Below, in pieces: positions 38,474 to 47,810 of a DNA stretch of 64,000 nt. A model generated the notes under the pieces. It was not told where the DNA came from, did no database searches, and saw only the letters and a program-made list of their open reading frames with translations. The DNA is from Variovorax dokdonensis. Its GTDB lineage: Bacteria > Pseudomonadota > Gammaproteobacteria > Burkholderiales > Burkholderiaceae_C. The DNA lies in contig NZ_JASZYV010000004.1 in assembly GCF_030316895.1 (NCBI RefSeq), forward strand, positions 1 to 64,000, written 5' to 3'. A program made the translations under genes and the position numbers. Numbering within the stretch: the first letter of the stretch is position 1; each line of letters begins with the position of its first letter.

Positions 38474-39279
38474 ACGCCGTGAAGCTGCCCACCCTGTACA
38501 TCGAAGGCCCCGCCCTCTGGGCGTCCACGCTGCCGGGCTGGGAGGTTGCACGTGCTGCCTTCCGCGGCGAAGGTGCGCCCGTCGATCCGCCCGCCAAGCG
38601 TCCGTCGCCGCAGGTGCTGCCGCCGGCCGAGCGCCGGCGTGCGCCCGACTCGGTGGCGATCGCGCTGGAAGTGGCCGCCGCCGCCGTCGCCGCATCCGGC
38701 CGCCGGGCCGAAGACCTGCCCTGCGTGTTCGCCTCGGCCCACGGCGACCTGGCCATCAACGACTACATGTGCGCAACGCTGGCCAGCCAGCCCACGATGC
38801 TGTCGCCCACCAAGTTCCACAACTCGGTGCACAACGCGGCGGTCGGCTACTGGACCATCGCCACCGGCTGCCAGGCCGCGAGCAATTCGGTGTCGGCCTT
38901 CACGTCGAGCTTTGCGGCTGGCCTGCTGGAAGCGGCCATCGAATGCGCGACCGACGACGAGGCCGTGCTGCTGACGGGCTTCGACGTGCAGTCGGTCGGC
39001 CCGCTGGCGTCCGCCGTCATCAGCGACGGCATGCTTGCCGCCGCATTGGTGCTGGCGCCCTCTGCCACCCCGCAGACCGTGGCCTCGCTCGACTGGGAGC
39101 TGGTGCGCGGTGCGCCGGCGCCCTCGTTGCGCTCCGACGCGGCGCGCGCACTGGCCCGCAACGGCCTGGCCGACGCACTGCCGCTTTTCGAGGCGCTGGC
39201 CCGCGGCGAAGCGACCACGCTCGACATGCCCCTTTCGGGCCACCAAACCCTTCGCCTGCGCCTCGCGCCCACACGCTGA
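38470..39279 (+). CDS. Partial beta-ketoacyl synthase-like protein (PF13723, chain-length-factor-like)
   Basis: The 269-residue protein covers only the N-terminal half of a ketosynthase fold. It includes LPCVFASAHGD, the conserved FHNSVHNAAVGYWTIATG and a Cys at 134 (ATGCQAAS). Most relatives I recall have Ser or another residue at this place, so the Cys is unusual, but the two catalytic His of a true ketosynthase have no counterpart. Such proteins partner full ketosynthases in aryl-polyene type clusters. Coupled to the ketosynthase (4-base overlap) and 10 bases before the flavoenzyme. Confidence 0.85.
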   Translation: MNAVKLPTLYIEGPALWASTLPGWEVARAAFRGEGAPVDPPAKRPSPQVLPPAERRRAPDSVAIALEVAAAAVAASGRRAEDLPCVFASAHGDLAINDYMCATLASQPTMLSPTKFHNSVHNAAVGYWTIATGCQAASNSVSAFTSSFAAGLLEAAIECATDDEAVLLTGFDVQSVGPLASAVISDGMLAAALVLAPSATPQTVASLDWELVRGAPAPSLRSDAARALARNGLADALPLFEALARGEATTLDMPLSGHQTLRLRLAPTR

Positions 39280-39289
39280 GCCAACGAGC

Positions 39290-40960
39290 ATGAGCACCAC
39301 GACGCCCTCCATTCGCGACGTTACCGTCCTCGGGGGCGGACTCGCCGGCTTGACGCTGGCCATCCAGCTGCGCCGCCGGATGCCGTCGCTGGACGTGCTG
39401 GTGGTCGAGCGCAGCCAGTACCCCGTGCCCATCGCCACGCACAAGGTGGGCGAATCGTCGGTCGAGATCGGCGCGCACTACTTCGACACCGTGCTTGGCC
39501 TGGGCGAACACATGCGCGAGCAGCAGCTGCGCAAGTTCGGCTTCCGCTTCTTCTTCTGCGACGGCGAGCGCGACATTGCTGCGGTGCGCGAAGTGGGCGC
39601 CAGCCGTGCGCTGCCGGTGCCCAGCTACCAGATCGACCGCGGCATCTTCGAGAACTTCCTGGCCGACGAGGCGCAGCGCCTCGGGGTGCAGATCGTGCGT
39701 GGCGCGGCGGTGCGCCAGTTGCAGGTGGGCAGCGGTGCCGACGCCGAACACCAGGTGACATGGCACCAGGACGGCACCCCGCATACGACCCGGACGCGCT
39801 GGCTGGTCGACGCCAGCGGCCGCGCCGGCCTGCTCAAGCGCAAACTGGGACTGGCCCAGGACAACGGCCATGCCGCGCATTCGGTGTGGTTCAGGGTGGG
39901 CGATCGGCTGTCGGTCGACGAATGGTCCGACGACCCCGACTGGCGCGCTCGATGCGACCATGCCACCCGGTGGCTGTCCACCAATCACCTGGTCGGCACC
40001 GGCTACTGGGTGTGGCTGATTCCGCTGGCCTCGGGCTCGCATTCGGTGGGCATCGTCGCCGACCAGGCGCTGCATCCGTCGCAGCAGATGGACACCTTCG
40101 ACAAGGCGATGGACTGGCTGGAGCGCCACCAGCCGCGGCTGCATGCCGAGCTGGACGCGCGACGGCACCTCTTGCAGGACTTCGCCTTCCTGCGCCGCTT
40201 CTCCTACGGCTGCCAGCAGGTCTTTTCCGGCGACCGGTGGGCCATGACCGGCGAGGCCGGTCTGTTCCTCGACCCGTTCTATTCGCCGGGCAGCGACTTC
40301 ATCGCCATCGGCAACACCTTCATCACCGACCTGATCGCGCGCGACCAGGCCGGCGAGCGGCTGGATGCGCGGGCCCAGGTCTACGACCGGCTCTACCGCT
40401 CCTTCTACGAGAGCACGCTGACCTTGTACGAAGGCCAGTACCCGCTGTTCGGCGACGCGCAGGTCATGCCGGTGAAGATCCTCTGGGACTACACCTACTA
40501 CTGGGGCATCCTCTCGCAGCTGTTCTTCCACCATCGGTTGACCGACCTGGCGCCGCTGTCGCGCCTGCGCAGCGAGCTCGACCACGGACGCGCGCTCAAC
40601 GTGGCCATGCAAGCCTTCCTGCGTGCCTGGTCTCGGCCGGGCGAGCGCAAGGCCGGCGCCGACATGCTCGACCACGCCAGCCTGCCCTGGTTCGTGGCCC
40701 TGAACCAAAGCTTGCTGGAAGGCCCGCTGGACGAAGCCGGCTTTGCCGCGCGCATCCGCGACGGCCTGGGCCTGATGCGCCAGCTGGCCCGCGAGATCGT
40801 GCAGCGCGCCGGCGACGAGTGCCCGCAGCCGGAAGCCCGCGCCTTGCTCGGTGTGCTGGCGCAGCCGCTGGCGGACGTGCCTGAGCGGCCGGTTCCCGGC
40901 CCGATGCTGTTTGCCGAGGTTGCGGCGACGCCGGCGCAGCCTGCATTGGCATTCACATAA
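39290..40960 (+). CDS. FAD-dependent oxidoreductase, tryptophan-halogenase-like
   Basis: The 556-residue flavoprotein has an N-terminal FAD fold (VTVLGGGLAGLTLAIQLRR, about 11-29), a GES segment (HKVGESSVE) and the flavin-halogenase motif WxWxIP as W240-V-W-L-I-P245. A second flavin-site block reads GEAGLFLDPFYSPGSDF. It may halogenate or oxidise an aryl or polyketide-like product of the adjacent ketosynthases. Whether it is a true halogenase is uncertain, because many members of this family carry the motif without proven halogenation. Confidence 0.85.
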   Translation: MSTTTPSIRDVTVLGGGLAGLTLAIQLRRRMPSLDVLVVERSQYPVPIATHKVGESSVEIGAHYFDTVLGLGEHMREQQLRKFGFRFFFCDGERDIAAVREVGASRALPVPSYQIDRGIFENFLADEAQRLGVQIVRGAAVRQLQVGSGADAEHQVTWHQDGTPHTTRTRWLVDASGRAGLLKRKLGLAQDNGHAAHSVWFRVGDRLSVDEWSDDPDWRARCDHATRWLSTNHLVGTGYWVWLIPLASGSHSVGIVADQALHPSQQMDTFDKAMDWLERHQPRLHAELDARRHLLQDFAFLRRFSYGCQQVFSGDRWAMTGEAGLFLDPFYSPGSDFIAIGNTFITDLIARDQAGERLDARAQVYDRLYRSFYESTLTLYEGQYPLFGDAQVMPVKILWDYTYYWGILSQLFFHHRLTDLAPLSRLRSELDHGRALNVAMQAFLRAWSRPGERKAGADMLDHASLPWFVALNQSLLEGPLDEAGFAARIRDGLGLMRQLAREIVQRAGDECPQPEARALLGVLAQPLADVPERPVPGPMLFAEVAATPAQPALAFT

Positions 40961-41002
40961 CTTTACGAAGCCTTCAACCCCGCTTGCCGGGCGAGGGCGA
41001 GG

Positions 41003-41737
41003 ATGCGGTTCATGAGTACTCCATCGCTGCTGATGATCGAGGACGATGTGCGCCTGGCGCAGATGGTCAGCGACTACCTCTCCCAATCGGGCATGGCCGT
41101 CCGCCATGCCGTGGACGGCGCCAACGGACTGGCTGCGTTGCAGGAGCAGCAGCCCGACCTGGTCATCCTCGACCTGATGCTGCCCGACACCGACGGGCTG
41201 GACATCTGCCGCCGCATCCGTGCGCTGCCCGGCGCCCAATCCAAGGTGCCGGTGCTGATGCTCACGGCCAAGGGTGATCCGATGGACCGCATCATCGGCC
41301 TGGAGATCGGTGCCGACGACTACCTGCCCAAGCCCTTCGAGCCGCGCGAGCTTCTGGCGCGCATCCGGGCGGTGCTGCGCAGGCGCGGCGATGGCTCGGG
41401 CGCCGCGGCCGACGCCGCACCGTCGACCGCCATGCTGCGATTCGGCTCGCTCGAGATCGACCGCGATGCCCGCAGCGTCACCGTCGGCGGCAAGGAGGCG
41501 GAACTCACCTCCTACCAGTTCGACCTGCTGGTGGCCATGGCCGAGCGCGCCGGCCGCGTGCTCACGCGCGACCAGATCATGGAAGCGGTGCGCGGGCGCG
41601 AGCTCGAGGCCTTCGACCGCTCCATCGACGTGCACATGGGCCGCATCCGCGCCGCCATCGAGGCGGACGTGAAGAACCCCAAGCGCATCCTCACCGTGCG
41701 CGGCGTGGGCTACGTGTTCGCCAAGCAGCAGGACTGA
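41003..41737 (+). CDS. Two-component response regulator, OmpR/PhoB family
   Basis: The 244-residue protein has a receiver domain (acidic pair in LLMIEDDV, phospho-Asp in LVILDLMLPDTDG, Lys in LPKPFEPRELLAR) and an OmpR-type winged helix (about 150-240, ending ILTVRGVGYVFAKQ). Two ATGs, 41003 and 41012, are possible; both follow GAGGGCGAGG. It lies 26 bases before its cognate kinase. Target genes unknown; the adjacent ketosynthase trio or the downstream O-antigen-ligase-like gene are candidates. Confidence 0.95.
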   Translation: MRFMSTPSLLMIEDDVRLAQMVSDYLSQSGMAVRHAVDGANGLAALQEQQPDLVILDLMLPDTDGLDICRRIRALPGAQSKVPVLMLTAKGDPMDRIIGLEIGADDYLPKPFEPRELLARIRAVLRRRGDGSGAAADAAPSTAMLRFGSLEIDRDARSVTVGGKEAELTSYQFDLLVAMAERAGRVLTRDQIMEAVRGRELEAFDRSIDVHMGRIRAAIEADVKNPKRILTVRGVGYVFAKQQD

Positions 41738-41763
41738 CCGACAAGCCAAGAAAGCGGCGCGCC

Positions 41764-42957
41764 ATGCAAAACCCCTACTCGCGCCACCTTTACGTGCGCA
41801 TCTGGCTCGCGGTGGTGGCCGGCGTGATCGTGCTGACGCTGGCCGCCAGCTATCTGCTGCGGCTGTCGGTCGAGAACGAGCGCGAGCGCGTCTCGCAGAT
41901 TCCGCGCACCGTCACCGTCACCGACGACCAGGACCGCGTGATCGGCGGCGGCACCGCCATGCGGGTGCCCGGCTCGAAGATCATGTTCGACCTGGCCCTG
42001 GACGACGGCCGCAAGTTCACCGTGGAAATGGCGCGGCGCCAGGACACGCCCGGCCCGGACGGCAAACGCCCGCCGCCGCCCTGGTGGCGCACGCCCTACG
42101 GCCCCGGCTGGCTGATCGTGCTGGTGGGACTGGCGGTGGCGCTGGGCGTCTACCCGATCGTGCGGCGGCTGACCAAGCGGCTGGAGGCGCTGCAGCGTGG
42201 CGTGCAGCGCTGGGGCCAGGGCGACCTTTCGGCCCGCGTGCCTGAAGAGGGGCAGGACGAAGTCGGCGACCTGTCGCGCCGCTTCAACGAGGCCGCAACC
42301 CGGGTCGAGACGCTGGTGCGCTCCCACAAGTCGCTCTTGGCCAATGCCTCGCACGAACTGCGCTCGCCGCTCACCCGCATCCGCATGGCGGTCGAGCTGA
42401 TGGGCGAGAACGCCAACGCCGGCACGCGCGCGGAGATCTCCCGCAACATTGCCGAGCTCGACCAGTTGATCGACGAGATCCTGCTGGCGAGCCGCCTCGA
42501 TTCGCGCGAAGCCGACATGGGCACCGTCGAAAGCGTGGAGCTCGTCGGCCTGGCCGCCGAGGAATGCGCCCGCACCAACGCCGACCTCGACCTGGCCGAA
42601 GGCATCGACACCAGCCAGCTGACGGTGCACGGCGTGCCGCGCCTGCTGCGCCGCGCGATCCGCAACCTGCTCGAAAACGCCCGCCGCTATGGCGCAGGGG
42701 AGATCACGCTTCAGCTCAAGGCCCAGGGGCCGAATGCGCAGGTGGTGGTGAACGACCGCGGCCCGGGCGTGCCGCAGGGTTTGCGCGAACGCATCTTCGA
42801 GCCCTTCTATCGCCTGCCCGGCGCCAGCGAGCGCGAAGGCGGCGTCGGCCTGGGGCTGGCGCTGGTGAAGTCGATCGCCGAGCGGCATGGCGGCTCGGTG
42901 CGCTGCGACGAACGCCCCGGCGGCGGCGCCAGCTTCGTCATCACCTTGCCCAGGTAG
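41764..42957 (+). CDS. Sensor histidine kinase
   Basis: The 397-residue membrane kinase has an N-terminal helix (about 14-33), a periplasmic sensor part of about 75 residues, a second helix (about 116-135), HAMP (about 137-185), HisKA with the phospho-acceptor His in ASHELRSPLTRIR, and HATPase_c with N box NLLENARRYG and G2 box GVGLGLALV. It forms a pair with the regulator upstream. A Pro-rich stretch (KRPPPPWWRTPYGPG) precedes the second helix. The stimulus is not predictable. Confidence 0.95.
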   Translation: MQNPYSRHLYVRIWLAVVAGVIVLTLAASYLLRLSVENERERVSQIPRTVTVTDDQDRVIGGGTAMRVPGSKIMFDLALDDGRKFTVEMARRQDTPGPDGKRPPPPWWRTPYGPGWLIVLVGLAVALGVYPIVRRLTKRLEALQRGVQRWGQGDLSARVPEEGQDEVGDLSRRFNEAATRVETLVRSHKSLLANASHELRSPLTRIRMAVELMGENANAGTRAEISRNIAELDQLIDEILLASRLDSREADMGTVESVELVGLAAEECARTNADLDLAEGIDTSQLTVHGVPRLLRRAIRNLLENARRYGAGEITLQLKAQGPNAQVVVNDRGPGVPQGLRERIFEPFYRLPGASEREGGVGLGLALVKSIAERHGGSVRCDERPGGGASFVITLPR

Positions 42958-43007
42958 CGCGCCGTCTGGGCCAGGCGCATAAAGCGGGGGCCCTAGAATC
43001 GCGCCCC

Positions 43008-44276
43008 ATGTTTCGTACCCGACTGCCGCGCTGGATGGCGGCCTTCTGGGGCTTCGTCGTCTACATGCCGGTCGGCATGAACTACGCGGCCTTTGTCCTG
43101 CTTCTCGCCACCCTGCTGGCCGGCGGCGATCTGCGCGGCCGTGCCCAGCGCATGCGCCAGAACCCCATGTGGTGGCCGATCATGGCCTACGTGGCCTGGA
43201 CGCTGCTCGTGCTGGCACTGCGCCCGCACTACCGCGAGACCCCCAACGACCTGTTCCATGGCCTGCGCATCGCGGCCACGATGCTGATGGCGCTGGCCCT
43301 CACGCGCGAGGAGGCCATCTGGGCGCTGCGCGCCTTCCTGCTGACCACGGTGCTGGGGCTGGTGGCCATTGCCATCCACGTCACGATCGGGCTGCCGGAC
43401 GTGCAGTTGTGGCGGGCCATCGTCGTCATGCAGGGCAACAAGTCGATCAACAACGCGTTGCTGTTCGCCCTGGTGGGCGCGGTGGCGGCGGTGATCGGCC
43501 TGGCCCACCTGCATGACCTGCGGCGCTGGCACTGGGCCGGCCCTGCCTTCGCGGCCACGGTGGTGATGGCGGTGCTGGTGAGCGTGGTGCTGCCCTCGCG
43601 CACATCGCTGCTGGCCATGCTCGCCTGCATCTTCGCGGCTTGCTTCCACCAGTGGCGCAGCCATCCGAAGGGGCTGGCGGTGGCGCTGGTCGCTGCCTGC
43701 GTGGTGGCGGCACTGGGCGTGTGGCAGATGCCGCAGTCCATCAAGAACAAGTTCGAGCTTGGCGTGCAGGAGCTGGAAGAGGCGCAGGCCGGCGTCGCTT
43801 CCGAGGCAAGCTGGGTCAGCCGCTACTACATGTACCGCGAGACGGCCCGCATGATGCTCGACGCACCGGTGGCCGGCCTGGGCATCGGGGCCTGGACCAG
43901 CGAATGGAAGCGCCGCGCGCCCAAGGTGATCGATTACAAGAACATGCCGCACAACGACTACCTGTGGATGGGCTCGCAGGGCGGCATTCCCGGCCTGCTG
44001 TCGCTGCTGGGCATCATGCTGGCGGGGGTGTGGGTGGCGTGGCGGCGCGCAGACCTCACGGGGCGCATCGGCTTCGTCGCGGTGCTGACGATGCTGATCG
44101 CCGCCAACCTCAATTCGGCCATGCGCGACGCGCAGATCGGCCTGAGCCTGCTTTGGATCGTCTTCCTGTGCCTGCGCCTGGTGCGCGAGGAAGGCAGCCC
44201 GTGGCGCGGCGTCTTTCCACCCCGGCTGGGCGGTCTGCTGGTCAGCGGCGGGCCGCCACCGGCGCGGCCGCTGTGA
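43008..44276 (+). CDS. O-antigen ligase family (WaaL-like) membrane protein
   Basis: The 422-residue polytopic protein has about 10-11 membrane segments and a large periplasmic loop. The Wzy_C region includes SRTSLLAM and the conserved loop end near YKNMPHNDYLWMGSQGG, where the His of HND is typical of O-antigen ligases and polymerases. It may transfer or polymerise a surface glycan. A TAGAAT -10-like element at 42994-42999 sits just before the ATG, suggesting a very short leader. The sensor kinase gene ends 50 bases upstream. Confidence 0.88.
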   Translation: MFRTRLPRWMAAFWGFVVYMPVGMNYAAFVLLLATLLAGGDLRGRAQRMRQNPMWWPIMAYVAWTLLVLALRPHYRETPNDLFHGLRIAATMLMALALTREEAIWALRAFLLTTVLGLVAIAIHVTIGLPDVQLWRAIVVMQGNKSINNALLFALVGAVAAVIGLAHLHDLRRWHWAGPAFAATVVMAVLVSVVLPSRTSLLAMLACIFAACFHQWRSHPKGLAVALVAACVVAALGVWQMPQSIKNKFELGVQELEEAQAGVASEASWVSRYYMYRETARMMLDAPVAGLGIGAWTSEWKRRAPKVIDYKNMPHNDYLWMGSQGGIPGLLSLLGIMLAGVWVAWRRADLTGRIGFVAVLTMLIAANLNSAMRDAQIGLSLLWIVFLCLRLVREEGSPWRGVFPPRLGGLLVSGGPPPARPL

Positions 44277-44304
44277 GCCGTGCGGTCTTGCCACTTCGGC
44301 GGCG

Positions 44305-44694
44305 CTAGGCCGGCTGGGGCCGCACCGCCACGGCCTCGATCTCGACTTTCACCGGGGCGATCAGCCCGGCGATGACGGTCGAGCGCGCAGGCGCCGCCTG
44401 CGCCGGAAAGCGCTCCGCATAGGCGGCGTTGAAGGCCGGGTAGTCCGCCGCATCGGTGAGCCAGACGGTGGTCTTGACCACGTCGGCCAGCGTGCAGCCG
44501 GCATCGGCCAGGATGGCGGCGATGCTGTCGAGCGTGGCGTGCGTCTGGCCCGCGATGTCCGGCGCGCTCGGCTTGCCGGCCGTCATCGGCACCTGGCCCG
44601 ACACGAACACCAGCCGATCCCACGCCACGGCGGCCGAGATGGGCTGGCGCTGGCCGGCGCGCACGACAGCGCCGATGCGCTCGATGCCGCTCAT
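44305..44694 (-). CDS. ridA: RidA family reactive imine deaminase
   Basis: The 129-residue Rid/YjgF protein has LVFVSGQVP, a Cys in ADAGCTLADVVKTTVWLTD, and the family Arg in AARSTVIAGL-like context (APARSTVI). RidA hydrolyses enamine and imine intermediates such as 2-aminoacrylate. It is last in a minus-strand set with a DadA-like amino-acid oxidase, whose imine products it could process. It starts 2 bases after the Bug gene. Confidence 0.92.
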   Translation of the reverse strand: MSGIERIGAVVRAGQRQPISAAVAWDRLVFVSGQVPMTAGKPSAPDIAGQTHATLDSIAAILADAGCTLADVVKTTVWLTDAADYPAFNAAYAERFPAQAAPARSTVIAGLIAPVKVEIEAVAVRPQPA

Positions 44695-44696
44695 GC

Positions 44697-45701
44697 TCAA
44701 TCCGCCCGCGCGCCCGAGGCCTTGACGATCGCGCCCCACTTCTTCACTTCGGCAGCGATGAAGGTCTTGAAGGCCGCCGGCGTGGTGCCTTCGATGAGGA
44801 AGCCGCGCGAGGCAAAGTAGTCCTGGATGTCCGGCGTCTTGATCGACTTGTTGACCTCGGCGCTGATCTTGGCGACCACGTCGTCCGGCGTGCCGGCGGG
44901 CGCGAACAGGCCTTGCCATGACAGCGCCTCGAATCCGGCAAAGCCGCTTTCGGCCACGGTGGGCACGTCCGGCAGCATGGGGTGGCGCTTCTTCGAGGTC
45001 ACGGCCAACGGACGCAGCTTGCCCGATTCGATCTGCGGCATGAGCACCAGCAGGTCACCGAAAGTGGCGTCGATCTGCCCGCCCATCAGGTCGGTCAGCA
45101 TGCCGGCGCTGCCGCGGTAGGGAATGTGGACCATCGACGTGCCGGTGGCCTGCTTGAACATCTCGCCCGTCAGGTGCATGGACGTGCCGTTGCCCGCCGA
45201 GCCGTAGCTGATCGCGCCCGGCTTGGCCTTGGCCAGCGCGATGAACTCGGCCAGGTTGTTGGCCTTGACCGAGGGATTGACCGCCACGACCAGCGGCGAG
45301 CTGACCACCATCGTCACCGGCACGAAGTCCTTGATCACGTCGTAGGGCAGCTTGGGATAGAGCGACTGGGCGATGGCATTGCTGCCCGTCACGCCCATCA
45401 GCAGCGTGTTGCCGTCGGGCGCGGCCTTGGCCACGTAGTCGGCGCCCACGGTGCCGCCGGCGCCGGCGCGGTTCTCGACGATGACGGTCTGGCTCCATGC
45501 CGCCGCCAGCTTGTCGCTGATGCGGCGCGCCAGCAGGTCGGTGCTGCCGCCGGGCGGAAAGGGCACGACGATGCGCATGGTCTTGGCGCCACCCTGGGCG
45601 TGGGCGGCCAGCGGCGCCAGCAGCGGCGCGGCGATCAGGCAGGAGGCGCCGGCAGCAAGGCGCTGCAGCGACTGGCGGCGAGAGGGCAAGGTGGTCTTCA
45701 T
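44697..45701 (-). CDS. Bug (TctC) family tripartite tricarboxylate transporter solute-binding protein
   Basis: The 334-residue periplasmic protein has a signal peptide (RRQSLQRLAAGASCLIAAPL, cut after AHA) and the Bug domain opening MRIVVPFPPGGSTDLLAR, with GTVGADYVAKAAPDG and MVHIPYRGSAGMLTDLMGG. Bug proteins are greatly expanded in Burkholderiales. No TctA/TctB membrane genes are adjacent, so this is an orphan binding protein. Its neighbours suggest an amino-acid or hydantoin-like ligand, which is inference. Confidence 0.95.
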   Translation of the reverse strand: MKTTLPSRRQSLQRLAAGASCLIAAPLLAPLAAHAQGGAKTMRIVVPFPPGGSTDLLARRISDKLAAAWSQTVIVENRAGAGGTVGADYVAKAAPDGNTLLMGVTGSNAIAQSLYPKLPYDVIKDFVPVTMVVSSPLVVAVNPSVKANNLAEFIALAKAKPGAISYGSAGNGTSMHLTGEMFKQATGTSMVHIPYRGSAGMLTDLMGGQIDATFGDLLVLMPQIESGKLRPLAVTSKKRHPMLPDVPTVAESGFAGFEALSWQGLFAPAGTPDDVVAKISAEVNKSIKTPDIQDYFASRGFLIEGTTPAAFKTFIAAEVKKWGAIVKASGARAD

Positions 45702-45786
45702 GAAGCACTCCGATTCAAGGGGAAAGGAACAGCGCCGCCTTGCACGATGCGTGCACGGCAGGCCAAGGTCCGCGCACTGCGCGGCG

Positions 45787-47796
45787 TCATGCGGCTGTCT
45801 CCGTGGCGCCGGGTGTTCCCCAGCCGCCACCGCCCGCGGTTTCGATCACCAGCCGATCGCCGGCTTGCCACTGGGCACGCGCCTTGGCGGGCAATGGCTC
45901 GACGCGGCCGTCCGCCCGCTCGATGTGTGCGGCGGCGCAGGCACCGGGCTGGCCGCCCGCGGCGCCCTGCGGCGCGATGCCATGGCGCTCGCCACGATAG
46001 GAAATGGTGCCGCTGCCATGCAGCAGCCGATAGATGCGCACCACGCCGTCGCCGCCGCGATGCAGGCCTTCGCCGCCCGAGCCTGCACGCACGGCCACGC
46101 GCTCCACGCGCAGCGGCGCCTGCGCCTCGATCGCCTCGGCTGGCGTGCTGCGCGCATTGCCCACGTCGGTGGAAACGCCCGAGCCACCCGGCCCCCAAGG
46201 CGCGCCACCTGCGGCGGAAGCGATGATTTCGGTCAGCAGCCAAGGGCGTCCGTCCGGCTGCGTACCGCCCAGCGACAGAACCACGGCCTCGCCCGCGTTG
46301 GGCGCCGGCATGCGTGCCGGCAGCGCCTTAGCCCATGCGCCCATCAAGGCATTGGCCAGCAGCTTGACGAGGTTGGTGCGCGCGTTGAGCGCCGCCGGAA
46401 AGTCCGGGTTGACGATGCTGCCGGGCCGGGTGCGCAAGGTGAGCGCGGCCAGGCTGCCATCGTTGGGCGCGGCTTGCGGCGACAGCATGCGCGCGAAGTA
46501 GGCCACCGCCGCCTGCACCGCGCCGGGCGACGCATTGACGGGGCCGGTAGTCTGATCGGCGCAGTCGCTCAGGTCCAGCGTGGCGGTGTCGCCGCGCTTG
46601 CGGATGCACACCGAAACACGCACTGGCGCGGTGTCGATGCCGTCACCGTCGAGCGCGTCGTCGAAGGTGTAGTCGCCGTCGGGCGCTGCGGCGAGTGCGG
46701 CGCGTGCCGCCGCCTCGGAGTCGGCCAGCAGCGCGGCGCAGAAGCCGGCCATGTCGGGCTCGGCCCGCCACAGGGCGTGCAGCTCGTCCACGCCTTGCGC
46801 CAGGCAAAGCCACTGCGCATTCAGGTCGCCCTGCAGGTTGTCGGGCATGCGGCTGTTGGCGCGCAGCAGGCGCATGAGCGGCTGGTCGAGCCACCCGCCG
46901 CGATACAGCGCAATGGGTGGAATGCGCAGGCCTTCCTGCTGGATGCTTGTGGCGTTGGTGGGCACCGAGCCGGGCGCGATGCCGCCCACGTCCTGATGGT
47001 GCAACACACAGGCGGCCAGGGCCACGACTTCGCCATCGATGCACACCGGGCGCACCAGCGTCAGGTCGGGCAGGTGCGTGCCGCCGGACCATGGGTCGTT
47101 GAGCAGGTAGCCATCGCCATCGGCCATGCCCTCCACCGGAAAGGCCTTGAGCAGACCAGCGACGGCAGGCGACAGGCTGCCCAGCAGCAGCGGCAAGGTG
47201 CGCGCCTGGGCAACGAGGCGGCCATCGGGCAGGAACACCGCTGCGGCGCAATCCATCGCCTCGCGCACGACGCTCGACACCGCCTCGGCAACGAGCCGCG
47301 CCTGCATGCGATCGGCCAAGGCTTCGAGCCGGTGCGCCAACGTGTCGCCAACAGGCGCGGCGCCTTCGTCCATGCAGGTTGGCACTTGCACGCCGAGCGA
47401 CTGCACCGTCGCGAGGGTGCGCTCGTATTCGCCATCCTGCGGCAGCACCTCGTGCGAGCAGCGGATCTGCACCTGCGGCCAGCGCGTTGCGATGCGCTGC
47501 GCCAGCGCCTGCTCGTGCGCCGGATTGCGGTGCGCGAACAAGAGGCAGATGGCCAGGCGATCGGGTGGCTGCGGCAGCGCCGCGAGGGCTTCGATCACAC
47601 CTTCGATGTCCAGCGGCTCCACCTCTTTGCCGTTCGCATCGATGCGCCCGCGCGCTTCGATGCGCCAGCCCAATGGCAAGCGTTGCGGCCAGGGCGATGC
47701 CGGCACGTGCAGCGCATACGGATCGGCGCGGTTCTGCCGCGCCAGCGTCAGCACATCGGCAAAGCCGTGGGTGCAGATGAGTGCGATGTCGCTCAT
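45787..47796 (-). CDS. HyuA-fragment / hydantoinase B (oxoprolinase-like) fusion protein
   Basis: The 669-residue protein has two parts. Residues about 1-140 resemble the middle of the HyuA N-terminal region (ALICTHGFADVLTLARQNR, RLAICLLFAHRNPAHEQALA), but the start of that domain and the whole HyuA ATPase domain are missing. Residues about 150-665 are a HyuB domain (MDCAAAVFLPDGRLVAQA, DPWSGGTHLPDLTLVRP, GGGGWGTP). HyuA and HyuB normally form an ATP-dependent hydantoinase or oxoprolinase, so this protein may have lost ATP use or be a relic of an internal deletion. It lies 14 bases after the DadA-like gene. Confidence 0.85.
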   Translation of the reverse strand: MSDIALICTHGFADVLTLARQNRADPYALHVPASPWPQRLPLGWRIEARGRIDANGKEVEPLDIEGVIEALAALPQPPDRLAICLLFAHRNPAHEQALAQRIATRWPQVQIRCSHEVLPQDGEYERTLATVQSLGVQVPTCMDEGAAPVGDTLAHRLEALADRMQARLVAEAVSSVVREAMDCAAAVFLPDGRLVAQARTLPLLLGSLSPAVAGLLKAFPVEGMADGDGYLLNDPWSGGTHLPDLTLVRPVCIDGEVVALAACVLHHQDVGGIAPGSVPTNATSIQQEGLRIPPIALYRGGWLDQPLMRLLRANSRMPDNLQGDLNAQWLCLAQGVDELHALWRAEPDMAGFCAALLADSEAAARAALAAAPDGDYTFDDALDGDGIDTAPVRVSVCIRKRGDTATLDLSDCADQTTGPVNASPGAVQAAVAYFARMLSPQAAPNDGSLAALTLRTRPGSIVNPDFPAALNARTNLVKLLANALMGAWAKALPARMPAPNAGEAVVLSLGGTQPDGRPWLLTEIIASAAGGAPWGPGGSGVSTDVGNARSTPAEAIEAQAPLRVERVAVRAGSGGEGLHRGGDGVVRIYRLLHGSGTISYRGERHGIAPQGAAGGQPGACAAAHIERADGRVEPLPAKARAQWQAGDRLVIETAGGGGWGTPGATETAA

Positions 47797-47810
47797 GGCA
47801 CTTGTTTCCG

